Shown: positions 26,598 through 35,106, counted from the first letter of the stretch. The stretch: 64,000 bases of DNA from Nocardia cerradoensis NBRC 101014 (GCF_000308535.1 NZ_BAFW01000387.1:1-64000), one strand, 5' to 3'. A program made the numbers and translations. Notes: a model not told the origin generated them from the letters alone.

Positions 26598-26995
26598 CCT
26601 CGGCGACAGAGCTTTCGGCAGGCGACGAACTGCCCGCGCTCGAGGTCGAACCGATTTCGCGAGCCACCCTGGCGCTGTTCGCCGGCGCATCCGGCGACCA
26701 CAACCCGATCCACATCGATCTCGACGTGGCCCGATCCGCCGGCCGCGACGACGTATTCGCCCACGGCATGTTGTCCATGGCCTATCTGGGGCGGCTGCTG
26801 ACCGATCGGTTTCCGCAGGAACGCATCCGGTCCTGGCAGGTGCGGTTCGCGGCGATCACCCCTGTGCACGGCCGGCCGATCTGCACCGCGAACGTCGTCT
26901 CGGTGGCGGACGGTCTGGCCACGCTCGAGCTGACGGTCGCGTTGGAAGACGGAACCCCCACTCTGATCGGCGACGCCGTCGTCGCTCTGCACTGA
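26594..26995 (+). CDS. MaoC-like enoyl-CoA hydratase, catalytic subunit
   Basis: A 133-aa hot-dog protein with the hydratase-2 motif: LFAGASGDHNPIHIDLDVAR (catalytic Asp and His) and DVFAHGMLSMAYLGRLL. It adds water across the 2-enoyl-CoA made by the FadE pair. Its short length and coupling (ATGA) to the preceding MaoC-like half imply a heteromeric complex rather than a double-hot-dog single chain. It stands before an SDR that could oxidise the resulting 3-hydroxyacyl-CoA. Confidence 0.87.
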   Translation: MTSATELSAGDELPALEVEPISRATLALFAGASGDHNPIHIDLDVARSAGRDDVFAHGMLSMAYLGRLLTDRFPQERIRSWQVRFAAITPVHGRPICTANVVSVADGLATLELTVALEDGTPTLIGDAVVALH

Positions 26996-27011
26996 AAGGA
27001 TCTGCTGCACA

Positions 27012-27842
27012 ATGGGAAAGCTCGACGGCAAGGTCGCCCTCGTCTCCGGCTCCGGACGCGGTATCGGTCGCGAGATCGCGCTGAAGCTGGCCACCGACGG
27101 CGCCGCAGTGGTGGTCAACGACCTGGATGCCGAACCGGCGAAGGAGACGGTCGCCGCGGTCGAGGCCGCCGGGGGCAGGGCGGTGGCCTGTGTCGGCAGC
27201 GTGACCGACGAGGATTTCGCCGAACGCTTCGTGCACACGGCGACCGACACCTACGGCGGCCTGGACATCATCGTCAACAACGCCGGGTACACGTGGGACA
27301 GCGTCATCCAGAAGATGACCGACGAGCAGTGGGACGCCATTCTCGACGTCCACCTGAAAGCACCGTTCCGGATTCTGCGCGCCGCGCAGCCGGTGATCTC
27401 CTCCGCGGTGAAGCAGGCCCGGCAGGCCGGTGCGGACGTGCCCTGCCGCAAGGTCGTCAACATCTCCTCGCTCGCCGGGGTGGGCGGCAATGCGGGACAG
27501 GCCAACTACGCCGCCGCCAAGGCCGGTGTCACCGGGCTGACCAAGACTCTCGCCAAGGAGTGGGGCCGCTACAACGTCACGGTCAACAGCGTCGCCTTCG
27601 GCCTGATCAAGACACGGCTGACCGAGGCGCCGGCCGGCGGCGACGCGACGATCGATATGGCGGGCAACCGGATCAAGGTCGGCGTCAATCCCGACGTGCT
27701 GTCGGCGATGGAGAGCGGCATCCCGCTCGGCCGGGCCGGCACTCCGCAGGACGCCGCCGGTTCGGTGTATCTGCTGTGCATTCCGGAATCGGACTACGTC
27801 AGCGGGCAGACCCTGGTCTGCGGCGGCGGATTCATGATGTGA
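27012..27842 (+). CDS. SDR family oxidoreductase (FabG/3-hydroxyacyl-CoA dehydrogenase type)
   Basis: A 276-aa classical SDR: SGSGRGIGREIA loop, NNAGYTWD, and VNISSLAGVGG with YAAAKAGVTG. The C-terminus ends SGQTLVCGGGFMM. The insertion PVISSAVKQARQAGADVPCRKV before the active-site serine is typical of the SDRs found next to MaoC genes in actinobacteria, which oxidise 3-hydroxyacyl-CoA. It starts 16 bp after the MaoC gene in the site D operon, so the third step of a beta-oxidation round is the natural reading. Confidence 0.87.
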   Translation: MGKLDGKVALVSGSGRGIGREIALKLATDGAAVVVNDLDAEPAKETVAAVEAAGGRAVACVGSVTDEDFAERFVHTATDTYGGLDIIVNNAGYTWDSVIQKMTDEQWDAILDVHLKAPFRILRAAQPVISSAVKQARQAGADVPCRKVVNISSLAGVGGNAGQANYAAAKAGVTGLTKTLAKEWGRYNVTVNSVAFGLIKTRLTEAPAGGDATIDMAGNRIKVGVNPDVLSAMESGIPLGRAGTPQDAAGSVYLLCIPESDYVSGQTLVCGGGFMM

Positions 27843-27878
27843 CGGCGCCGTCGCGAGCCGTTACGGAGGAGAGAACCG

Positions 27879-28922
27879 TTGGGACACAAGACTACTCAGA
27901 TCCGACTCACCAGCCGCCCCGTCGGTGAGCCGCGCGACAGCGACTTCGAGGTCGGCACCGCCGAACTTTCCGAACTGATCGACGGACAGGTGCTGCTGCG
28001 CACGATCTACCTGTCGCTGGACCCGTATATGCGGGGCCGGATGAGCGCGGCCGAATCCTATGCCGAGCCGGTCGAACTCGGTGCGGTCATGATCGGCGGC
28101 ACAGTCTGCGAGGTGCTCGAATCTCGCTCGCCGAACCGGGCGCCGGGCGATCTGGTGCTGGCGTTCACCGGCTGGCAGACCCATGCTGTCGTGCCGGCCA
28201 GGCAGACCCGGCGCCTCGACCCGGCCGAGGCGCCGATTTCCACGGCCCTCGGTGTGCTGGGCATGCCGGGGCTGACCGCGTACGCGGGCCTGCTGGATAT
28301 CGGAAAGCCGGAGCCGGGACAGACCGTGGCGGTGGCCGCCGCGTCGGGACCGGTGGGTTCGGCCGTCGGCCAGATCGCGAAACTCAAAGGCGCGCGGGCG
28401 ATCGGCATCGCGGGCGGGCCCGTGAAGTGCCGTGCGCTGATCGAGGAATTCGGCTTCGACGCGGCGATCGACCACCGCTCACCTACGTTTCGCGCCGACC
28501 TCGAGGCCGCCACCCCGGACGGGATCGACGTCTATTTCGAAAATGTCGGCGGCCCGGTCACCGAGGCCGTGGTCGGCAGGCTCAACCCGTTCGCGCGAAT
28601 CCCGGTGTGTGGCGTGGTATCCGGCTACAACCGCACCGAGACATCGGCGGGCACCGACCGGCTGGATCTGTCCGCAGTCCTGTGGCAGATCCTGACCCGG
28701 AGCCTGTCCGTCCGAGGCTTCATCGTCGAAGAGTTCGTCCCCACTCGGCAAGCGGACTTCCTCCGCGATATGGCGGGCTGGGTCGCGCAAGGGTCGGTCC
28801 GCTACCGTGAGGACATCGTCGATGGTCTCGAGCGTGCGCCGGAGGCGTTCCGTGGTCTGCTGGCCGGACGGAATTTCGGCAAGCTGCTCGTTCGAGTCGG
28901 GGAGGATCCGACGCGCGACTGA
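27879..28922 (+). CDS. NADP-dependent medium-chain oxidoreductase (leukotriene/curcumin reductase type)
   Basis: A 347-aa MDR protein without zinc ligands. LRTIYLSLDPYMRGRMSAAE and the loop VAVAAASGPVGSAVGQIAKL are those of the prostaglandin/leukotriene and curcumin reductase group, which reduces activated carbon-carbon double bonds with NADPH. VDVYFENVGGPVTEAV-type sequence near residue 210 (DGIDVYFENVGG) agrees. It begins with TTG at 27879, supported by GGAGGAGA 8 nt upstream. It sits between an SDR and an esterase gene in the site D operon; the likely role is saturation of an enone or enoyl intermediate. Confidence 0.85.
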   Translation: MGHKTTQIRLTSRPVGEPRDSDFEVGTAELSELIDGQVLLRTIYLSLDPYMRGRMSAAESYAEPVELGAVMIGGTVCEVLESRSPNRAPGDLVLAFTGWQTHAVVPARQTRRLDPAEAPISTALGVLGMPGLTAYAGLLDIGKPEPGQTVAVAAASGPVGSAVGQIAKLKGARAIGIAGGPVKCRALIEEFGFDAAIDHRSPTFRADLEAATPDGIDVYFENVGGPVTEAVVGRLNPFARIPVCGVVSGYNRTETSAGTDRLDLSAVLWQILTRSLSVRGFIVEEFVPTRQADFLRDMAGWVAQGSVRYREDIVDGLERAPEAFRGLLAGRNFGKLLVRVGEDPTRD

Positions 28923-29023
28923 AGGCCGCGGTGGGCCTGGCTGAGCGGATCATCCGGATGTCGGCCCGACCCTATGGGCCGAATCCCACATCAACGCTCA
29001 TCACCCGCAGGAGGCGAACTTTT

Positions 29024-30031
29024 GTGAATACTGAATATGGCCCATGCCCACCCATCGACGCCGAGGTGGCGAGGGCGCTCCGCCAGATCGAACAGTTGGT
29101 GCCTCGCGTTGCACCGGACACGCTGGCGCAGGTTCGGTCGATCGTGGCGGACGGCATTCCGGGAGCGCCGACGCCTGACTTCACCGCAGGTGGGGCCGTG
29201 GTCGTCGAGGAGTCGGTGGTGCCCGGCCCAGCGGGGGCACCGGACGTTCCGGTGGTCGTCCTGCGTCCGGCCGAGGGCAGCGGGCCATGGCCCGCGATCT
29301 ACAACATCCACGGCGGAGGCATGGTCGCGGGCACACCGCGCACGGCACTGGATCAATTGGTCGCGTACGTGCACGAGATCGGAGTCGTGGTCGTGTCGGT
29401 CGACTACCGTCTCGCGCCGGAGCACCCTGATCCCGCGCCTCTCGAAGACTGCTACGCGGGACTGTGCTGGCTGGCGGATCGTTCCGCAGACCTGCAGGTC
29501 GATCCGGCGCGCATCATGATCGCCGGTATCAGCGCAGGCGGAGGCCTGGCCGCGGGGACCGCGCTGCTCGCTCGTGACCGTGGCGGACCGGCACTGACTC
29601 ATCAGATCCTCAGCGCGCCGATGCTCGACGACAGGCTTCGGACTCCGAGTGCGCAGATGTTGCTGCGTGAAGGCGTATGGGACCGTGCGGAGAACGAATA
29701 CGGCTGGACCTCGCTGCTCGGCGACCGCAGAGGGGGACCGGATGTCTCCCCGTACTCGGCACCCGCGCGGGCGGAAGACCTCGCGGGGTTGCCGAGAACC
29801 TTCATCGACGTCGGATCGGTGGAGACCTTCCGTGACGAAGTCATCGATTACGCGACGCGGCTGTCGCGGGCGGGTGTATCGGTCGACCTCCACGTGTGGG
29901 GAGGTGGTGTGCACGGTTTCGACCTTTCGGTGCCCGGGGCCGCGATCAGCCGGGCGGCCCTCTCGGCGCGCGACGCGTTCATCCGAACCGCACTCGGATC
30001 GCGGCCGCACAATGCGGTGGTGACGAAATGA
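29024..30031 (+). CDS. alpha/beta hydrolase, HSL-type esterase
   Basis: A 335-aa esterase: HGGG at residues 96-99 (oxyanion hole), GISAG at 168-172 (nucleophilic Ser), the acid near IDVGSVETFRDEV and the His in WGGGVHGFD. The GTG at 29024 is set by CAGGAGG 9 nt upstream. A 3' fragment of a close paralogue lies at 33795-33983. It overlaps the next (broken) SDR gene by ATGA. In the operon it could open a lactone or release an acyl group from the substrate; this is inference. Confidence 0.87.
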   Translation: MNTEYGPCPPIDAEVARALRQIEQLVPRVAPDTLAQVRSIVADGIPGAPTPDFTAGGAVVVEESVVPGPAGAPDVPVVVLRPAEGSGPWPAIYNIHGGGMVAGTPRTALDQLVAYVHEIGVVVVSVDYRLAPEHPDPAPLEDCYAGLCWLADRSADLQVDPARIMIAGISAGGGLAAGTALLARDRGGPALTHQILSAPMLDDRLRTPSAQMLLREGVWDRAENEYGWTSLLGDRRGGPDVSPYSAPARAEDLAGLPRTFIDVGSVETFRDEVIDYATRLSRAGVSVDLHVWGGGVHGFDLSVPGAAISRAALSARDAFIRTALGSRPHNAVVTK

Positions 30032-30527
30032 GTACCTATGCCGTCACGGGAGCCGCATCCGGGATGGGGCAACAAGCGGCGGCGAAGCTGCGCCGAGCCG
30101 GCCACACCGGCTCTTCCGCAGTGCGGCGTCCCCGGTGATCTACGGCGCAGCCAAGACCGCGGTCAGTCTGTGGGTGCGTCAGAACGCAGTCCGGGCGGAC
30201 TGGGCCGGTGCCGGAATCCGGCTCAACGCGATCGCCCCCGGCGCGATCCGCACGCCGATGCTCGAGGACTTGATGACCACCGAGGCGGAGCGCAAGCGGA
30301 TCGAAGCCGTGCCGGCGCCGATCGGTGGTCTGGGGGACGCATCGCAGATCGGCGACTGGGTCGTGTTCATGCTGTCGGACGCGGCCGACTATCTGGTGGG
30401 AACCACAGTCTTCGTGGACGGCGGTTCCGACGCCTATTTCCGTCCGACGGCCTGGCCGAAGGCGGTGCCGATGTGGGACCTCGTCGGGTATTTCCGGCGA
30501 CTGCGCGCCTTCGGTAACGACCGATGA
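30028..30527 (+). pseudogene. SDR gene with internal deletion and frameshift
   Basis: The ATG at 30028 overlaps the esterase stop and begins a normal SDR N-terminus (MSTYAVTGAASGMGQQAAAK), which after about 27 codons jumps into sequence from the end of an SDR: VIYGAAKTAVSLWVRQNAVR, IAPGAIRTPML and VGTTVFVDGGSDAYF, in another frame. About 120 residues, including most of the Rossmann fold and the active-site serine, are gone. The C-terminal part is well preserved, so the loss looks recent. It separates the esterase from the last SDR gene of the site D operon. Confidence 0.85.
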
Positions 30528-30555
30528 ATCACAGCATTCGATGAGGAGAGAAGAC

Positions 30556-31386
30556 ATGTCATTGTTGAGTGGAAAGGTCGCGGCCGTCACCGGCGCGGGA
30601 AGCGGGATCGGTGCGGCGTCGGCCAAGATACTTGCCCGCGAGGGTGCCGCGGTCGTGGTCTCGGACATCAACACCGCCGGTGCCGAGGCGACGGTCGCCG
30701 CCATCACGGAGGCGGGTGGCCGCGCCGTGGCGACCACGGTCGATGTCGCGGTGGAGGAACACATCAAGGCCATGGTGCAACTCGCCGTCGACACCTTCGG
30801 TGGGCTGGACATCCTGCACAACAACGCGGCCCTCGTCAATCCGGCGTTCCTGGGACGCGATACGACCGTCGTGGACATCGAAGCTGCGGACTGGGATCGG
30901 GTGATGGCGATCAACGTCCGCGGCCCGATGCTGGGTTGCAAGTATGCGATCCCGGAGATGGAGAAGCGGGGCGGCGGTTCGATCATCATCACTTCGTCGG
31001 TGGGTGCGCATCACGCGACCGTGAATCAGACTGCGTACGGCGTCTCGAAAGGCGCTCTCGACACGCTCATCAAGTACGTGGCAACAGGTTTCGGGAAGCG
31101 GGGGATACGTTGCAACGGCATCGCGCCCGGCGTCGTTCTCAGCGAGTCCGCGCTGATCGCCCTGCCACCGGCGGTGCGAGACATGCACTTGATGGCGCAG
31201 CCGACCAGTCGGCTCGGCGTCCCTGAGGATATCGGCGAGATGGCGGCATTCCTCGCTTCCGACAAGGCCGGATACATCAACGGTGTCACGATTCCGATCC
31301 ACGGGGGGATGACGATCATCAATCCGCACCAGGTGGAGCTGTGGGCCCACGAAGGTGAGCTCGTCCCCTTCGCAGACGCCGAGTGA
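30556..31386 (+). CDS. SDR family oxidoreductase
   Basis: A 276-aa classical SDR: TGAGSGIGAASAK loop, NNAALVNPAF in place of NNAG, IITSS and YGVSKGALDT. An unusual C-terminal tail (IINPHQVELWAHEGELVPFA) follows the normal IHGG end. The start at 30556 is set by GAGGAGAG; a longer in-frame ATG at 30541 overlaps that site. It is the last gene of the site D operon, before the hairpin at 31461-31497. Likely a further alcohol dehydrogenase for the pathway. Confidence 0.87.
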   Translation: MSLLSGKVAAVTGAGSGIGAASAKILAREGAAVVVSDINTAGAEATVAAITEAGGRAVATTVDVAVEEHIKAMVQLAVDTFGGLDILHNNAALVNPAFLGRDTTVVDIEAADWDRVMAINVRGPMLGCKYAIPEMEKRGGGSIIITSSVGAHHATVNQTAYGVSKGALDTLIKYVATGFGKRGIRCNGIAPGVVLSESALIALPPAVRDMHLMAQPTSRLGVPEDIGEMAAFLASDKAGYINGVTIPIHGGMTIINPHQVELWAHEGELVPFADAE

Positions 31387-31460
31387 TCGCTTCCACTCGG
31401 GGATTTTCCCCGGGGGCGGACGGTAGCGCCGGCATTTACGGTTCAGTGGGCGCACAGCAC

Positions 31461-31497
31461 AACGCTCCTCGGATGACCAGGTCACCCGAGGAGCGTT
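31461..31497. terminator. 12-bp hairpin between convergent units
   Basis: AACGCTCCTCGG (31461-31472) pairs perfectly with CCGAGGAGCGTT (31486-31497) over a 13-nt loop. It separates the end of the site D operon from the oppositely directed VOC gene and should stop both. Confidence 0.75.
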
Positions 31498-31577
31498 CCT
31501 GTGGTCTCAGTGCTCCAGCGCGCGGCGGATCACCCGTGGAAGGCGCCGACTGCCGGATCCAGCGATGGACCGCCGGA

Positions 31578-32093
31578 TCATTCCGCCGCGCCCGCGGGGG
31601 CCATCGACTGCTGGGCCTTGATGATCGAATCCATCAACGACGGCTGATCGGTGGCGAAGGCCAGTTTTTCCATTCCCCCGTAAGGGTTTTCGAAGCTCGC
31701 GACTTCCTCGGGGGAATTGTCGGCATACACTTCGAGCTCATTGCCGTCGGGGTCGAAGAAGTAGACGCTCTTGGTCACTCCGTGGTTGACGGTGTAGGCG
31801 ATCTCGACCTTCTCCTCCAGCAGCGTCTCGTACGCTTCGATCAGATCGGCCTCATTGCTGAGCTTGAACGCGAAATGCTCCATTCCGACCTGATAGAAGG
31901 TCCCATCGGGAGCTTCGGTGCCGAGTTCGGCGATTCCCAGTTCGTGGTGGTCGCGTCCCGTCGACAGGAATGCGACGTTCGGTGGGATGCGGCCCATGAC
32001 CTTCAATCCGAGGACCCGCGTGTAGAAGTCGAGCGACTTCTCCAGGCTGCGGACCTTGATGACGACATGCGCGACGCGCTCGATTTTGATCAT
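31578..32093 (-). CDS. VOC-family (extradiol dioxygenase-like) protein
   Basis: A 171-aa glyoxalase/bleomycin-resistance/dioxygenase-fold protein. It begins IERVAHVVIKVRSLEKSLDF and holds DHHELGIAEL, GMEHFAFKL and VYFFDPDGNELEVYAD. The His9, the His of MEHF and the Glu of NELEVY could form a 2-His-1-Glu metal site as in extradiol ring-cleaving dioxygenases. Ring cleavage, glyoxalase-type or hydroxylation chemistry are all possible. It stands alone behind the operator at 32149-32160 and is convergent with the site D operon. Confidence 0.85.
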   Translation of the reverse strand: MIKIERVAHVVIKVRSLEKSLDFYTRVLGLKVMGRIPPNVAFLSTGRDHHELGIAELGTEAPDGTFYQVGMEHFAFKLSNEADLIEAYETLLEEKVEIAYTVNHGVTKSVYFFDPDGNELEVYADNSPEEVASFENPYGGMEKLAFATDQPSLMDSIIKAQQSMAPAGAAE

Positions 32094-32148
32094 TGCGGTT
32101 GGCCTTTCATTTCTTACTACGCGTGAAGTTGCGATGTGACGAGAATAC

Positions 32149-32160
32149 TAGATCAATCTA
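32149..32160 (-). promoter_or_regulatory. TAGA-N4-TCTA operator (site E)
   Basis: TAGATCAATCTA on the plus strand, 56 bp before the VOC start. A -10-like TAGCAT lies 9 bp further (32170-32175, minus strand), but no convincing -35 is seen. Confidence 0.65.
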
Positions 32161-32209
32161 TCTAGAGCGATGCTACCGCGGCGCTTGGTGCCGCTCGCTG
32201 TGCCGCGCC

Positions 32210-33085
32210 TTACGAGGCGACCGGATTCGATCCCGCGACCAGCATCTGCGCCGCGAGGTCGGGTCCGTATCGGTTGTCGAATTCGGTGAACGTCCGCTCG
32301 ATCTCGCGATGCACCCCGAGGACGAGCGGTTCCCAGTCGCGGTGGGTGATGATCAGGAACTGCTGGTCCCGCATCGCCTGGACGACTTGTTCGCCGACGC
32401 GATCGGGATTCGCGCCCTGGGCGAGCAATGCGCCGTTCTGTTCCGCGACAGCGGCATTGGGCGCGCGGCCCAGCAGTTTCGCCTGTCCTTGTTCGCCGGT
32501 CTCGTTGATGCGGGTGGACACCGAGCCGGGGCACAGCATGGAGACACCGATGTCGGTGCCACGCAGTTCCTCGCGCAGCACCATCGAGAAGCCGACGCTG
32601 GCGAATTTCGAGGACACGTAGGCGCCCACCGTTGCCATCGGTACCAGACCGGCCATGGACGCGGTGTTGGTGATGTGCGCGCGGCCGCCGCGTCGCTTGA
32701 AACGGGGGAGGAACGTCGAGACGCCGATGAACTGCGCGTCGGTGTTGATCCGGTGTACCCAGCGCCAGACTTCGAGTGGGGTCTCGTCGATCGCCCCGCC
32801 GCCGTTGACACCGGCGTTGTTGCACAGGATCGAAATCGGGCCGAGCGCCGACTCGGCGTGATCGGCGGCGGCCTCCCACTGGGAGGCGTCGCTGACGTCG
32901 AGTTCCACCGCGGTGACCACGCCACCGGCGTCGTTCAGTTCCCGCACGACGCCCGCGAGCCGGGAGCCGTCGATATCGGCGAGCGCGACCTTGGCTCCCG
33001 CTGCGACCAATGCCCGGGCGATGCCGAGTCCGATGCCCGATGCGGCACCCGTGACGAATGCCGCTTCTCCTGCCGGCCAAACCAT
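32210..33085 (-). CDS. SDR family oxidoreductase
   Basis: A 291-aa SDR and close paralogue of 14013-14840: TGAASGIGLG loop, NNAGVNGGGA, TNTAS and YVSSKFASVG. The extra length comes from an insertion after LCPGSVSTRINETGEQGQAK. The start at 33085 is set by the paralogue (MVWPAGEAAF) and a preceding CAGGAG. It follows the VOC gene at 33178 by 92 bp on the same strand, so the two probably form one unit read leftward. Confidence 0.87.
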   Translation of the reverse strand: MVWPAGEAAFVTGAASGIGLGIARALVAAGAKVALADIDGSRLAGVVRELNDAGGVVTAVELDVSDASQWEAAADHAESALGPISILCNNAGVNGGGAIDETPLEVWRWVHRINTDAQFIGVSTFLPRFKRRGGRAHITNTASMAGLVPMATVGAYVSSKFASVGFSMVLREELRGTDIGVSMLCPGSVSTRINETGEQGQAKLLGRAPNAAVAEQNGALLAQGANPDRVGEQVVQAMRDQQFLIITHRDWEPLVLGVHREIERTFTEFDNRYGPDLAAQMLVAGSNPVAS

Positions 33086-33177
33086 GATGTGCTCCTGTCT
33101 GTCGTGGTAGACGGTCGTAAACCGCTGTGCTTCAAAGCAATTGGTCGGCGAGGTGCCGGCCGAACGCGGCAGCGGCC

Positions 33178-33717
33178 TCAGGACATCAGCGTCGCCATGT
33201 CGCGAATCGGATCGGATCCGTCCCAGCCGGCGGTGACGGCCACGAGGGCGTCGAACATGTGCACCGCGGGGCCCTGCCGGCTCATGAGTTCGGTCATACA
33301 ACCGGTCGCCGCGCGAGTGTCCACATAAGCCACCGGCGTCAGGCCGCCGACCGCTCCGGTCATCACGACCTCGAAGCCGTACTTCTCGTAGACGCGGCAC
33401 TGGGTGTCGACATCCTCGACGAAGGCCTGCATATGGTGAATGCCGCCTTCTCCCACCGGGTAGACCTCGCGGTAGGGCGACGGTGCGTCGTCGTGCTGCT
33501 GGATGAGTTCGATCTGCACCGATCCGGCGTAGGCGATCGCGGCGCTGATATCGATCTCGACCGCGCGGCCCCGGTAGGTCGTATCGGTGATCATCGCGCC
33601 GATGTGCTTACCGACGAAGAACGGCCCGATGCCGGTGGTCTGCTGCCACTGCCGGACCGCGGCGTCGAGATCGTCGACTACCCAGGCGATCTGACGGAAC
33701 TGGCTTGGTGCGAGCAT
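33178..33717 (-). CDS. VOC-family protein (methylmalonyl-CoA epimerase-like fold)
   Basis: A 179-aa protein with two beta-alpha-beta-beta-beta modules. FRQIAWVVDDLDAAVRQWQQ opens the first and GGIHHMQAFVEDVDTQCRVY the second; VQIELIQQ and GCMTELMSR supply acidic residues. The first His of a usual VOC metal site is replaced by Trp (IAWVV), so the metal set is changed or absent. The ATG at 33717 follows AGGAGAAA. It is the first gene of a leftward unit with the SDR at 32210; no TAGA-N4-TCTA site lies directly before it, but site F is 410 bp away. Confidence 0.8.
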   Translation of the reverse strand: MLAPSQFRQIAWVVDDLDAAVRQWQQTTGIGPFFVGKHIGAMITDTTYRGRAVEIDISAAIAYAGSVQIELIQQHDDAPSPYREVYPVGEGGIHHMQAFVEDVDTQCRVYEKYGFEVVMTGAVGGLTPVAYVDTRAATGCMTELMSRQGPAVHMFDALVAVTAGWDGSDPIRDMATLMS

Positions 33718-33794
33718 AGTGCTTTCTCCTTTTTTCGGCCCACGTCGGTGGGGGCATTCGCCGTGCGCGGCAGGGCTTTCCGGCGGCGCGTACG

Positions 33795-33983
33795 CCGCCG
33801 ATACGAGAGAGCCGGTGATCCCCATCGCTCCAGGGCGCGGCGGATGAATTCATCCCGCGCCGCGAGCGAAGCCTGCGATACCGCCGGCTGGCGGATTCCG
33901 ATATCGAAGCCGTGGAATCCACCGCCCCACATGTGAAGGTCGACGCCGACGCCCGCCTGGGACAGGCGCTGGGCGTAGTCCAG
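33795..33983 (-). pseudogene. 3' fragment of an HSL-type esterase
   Basis: About 60 codons (DYAQRLSQAGVGVDLHMWGG, FHGFDIGIRQPAVSQASLAA, RDEFIRRAL) matching the last part of the esterase at 29024 (DYATRLSRAGVSVDLHVWGG and so on), including the catalytic His. A TGA stands directly before it and nothing upstream matches, so the first 80% of the gene is gone. Confidence 0.8.
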
Positions 33984-34095
33984 TCAATCCGCCGGCGGCG
34001 TGTGGTCGTAGCCACCAAACGACGTCATTGCCGCGCGAAACATCCGCCAGATGGCGGGCACGCGATTTCGGTGCCGGCGAATGCGAGAAGGACTG

Positions 34096-34141
34096 TTGAC
34101 GGGGCCGGAGACATCCCCTTACGCTCGATTAGATCAATCTA
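34096..34141 (+). promoter_or_regulatory. promoter with TAGA-N4-TCTA operator (site F)
   Basis: -35 TTGACG (34096-34101), 18-bp spacer, -10 TACGCT (34120-34125), 4 bp, then TAGATCAATCTA (34130-34141). It drives the monooxygenase and flavin-reductase pair, 72 bp before the first start. Confidence 0.82.
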
Positions 34142-34213
34142 TCAAATCGGACCGGGTCCGCCGCGCGGTCGGAATGTGACGCGCCGCCGGTGGCCGAATG
34201 TTGGGAGAATCCC

Positions 34214-34546
34214 GTGAATCAGTCCGCCCCCGTCGTTCTCGTGGCGACCCTGGTGCCCCGGCCGGGTACCGAGGAGCAGGTCCAGAGCGCCCTGCTCGAG
34301 GCCGTCGCCGCGACGCACGCGCAGGACCACGGCTGTGAACTCTATGCGGCGCACCGCAGCGTGCGCGGTAAGCCCGGTTTCGTGGTCCTGGAGAAGTGGG
34401 CGTCGGCGGAGTTGCTCAGCGCTCATGCGTCCGGCGCTGCCTTCGCCGCCCTCACCGCGAAGCTCGACGGCCTGCTCACCGGACCGCTGGATGTCACTGT
34501 GCTGCAGCCGCTTCCGGCGGGCGACGCGAAACTGGGGCAGTTGTGA
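34214..34546 (+). CDS. antibiotic-biosynthesis-monooxygenase (ABM) domain protein
   Basis: A 110-aa protein of the ferredoxin-like ABM fold: VVLVATLVPRPGTEEQVQSA, HAQDHGCELYAAHRSVRGKP, FVVLEKWASAELLSAH. Members include cofactor-free quinone-forming monooxygenases (YgiN, ActVA-Orf6) and heme-degrading enzymes; the short form here is the YgiN-like kind. The GTG at 34214 follows GGGAGA. It overlaps the flavin-reductase gene by one base (TGATG) and lies directly behind site F, so an oxygenase step for the pathway is plausible. Confidence 0.83.
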   Translation: MNQSAPVVLVATLVPRPGTEEQVQSALLEAVAATHAQDHGCELYAAHRSVRGKPGFVVLEKWASAELLSAHASGAAFAALTAKLDGLLTGPLDVTVLQPLPAGDAKLGQL

Positions 34547-35106
34547 TGACGGCCGCCCGGCAGCAGGCGAGTGCCCGATACGACGCGAACGAAAGGCCGA
34601 CCGGAACGATGATCGCGTTCGAACCGATCTCCGCCGACCCGGGCCTGCTGCGCCGCGCGTTCGGGTGTTTCCCGTCCGGCGTGACCGCGGTGTGCGCCCT
34701 GGTCGACGGCGAGCCGGTGGGCATGGCGGCCAGTTCGTTCACCTCGGTGTCGGTGGCACCGCCGCTGGTGTCGGTCTGCTTCCAGGAATCCTCGGCCACC
34801 TGGCCCAGGCTGCGCGATCTGCCGCGGCTGGGCATCAGCGTGCTGGCGGAGGGCCACGACGACATCTGTCTGAGCTTGTCCCGCAAATGCGACGACCGCT
34901 TCGCCGATATCGCCTGGGATCGGGCGCCCCACGGCGGGGTGTTCGTGCACGGCGCCACCGCATGGCTCGAATGTTCGCTGTACAGCGAGGTCCCGGCCGG
35001 CGACCACACCGTCGCGCTGCTCGAAATCCACGGGCTGCGTGCGGATCCCGAGGCCGCGCCGCTCGTCTTTCACGGCAGCCGGTTCCGCCGGCTCGCCGCC
35101 ATCTGA
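34546..35106 (+). CDS. flavin reductase (HpaC/DIM6-NTAB family)
   Basis: A 186-aa protein with the FMN-binding split-barrel of flavin reductases: LLRRAFGCFPSGVTAVCALV, GMAASSFTSVSVAPPLVSVC, SVLAEGHDD and DHTVALLEIHGL. It would use NAD(P)H to reduce FMN or FAD for a partner monooxygenase. The partner could be the LLM-type protein at 40100 if that enzyme uses flavin, or one outside the window. It is translationally coupled (TGATG) to the ABM gene behind site F. Confidence 0.88.
   Translation: MTAARQQASARYDANERPTGTMIAFEPISADPGLLRRAFGCFPSGVTAVCALVDGEPVGMAASSFTSVSVAPPLVSVCFQESSATWPRLRDLPRLGISVLAEGHDDICLSLSRKCDDRFADIAWDRAPHGGVFVHGATAWLECSLYSEVPAGDHTVALLEIHGLRADPEAAPLVFHGSRFRRLAAI

Noticed and set aside
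32170..32199. A full -35/-10 promoter at site E
   Set aside because: TAGCAT could be a -10, but the -35 position reads AGCGAG, too far from TTGACG to call.
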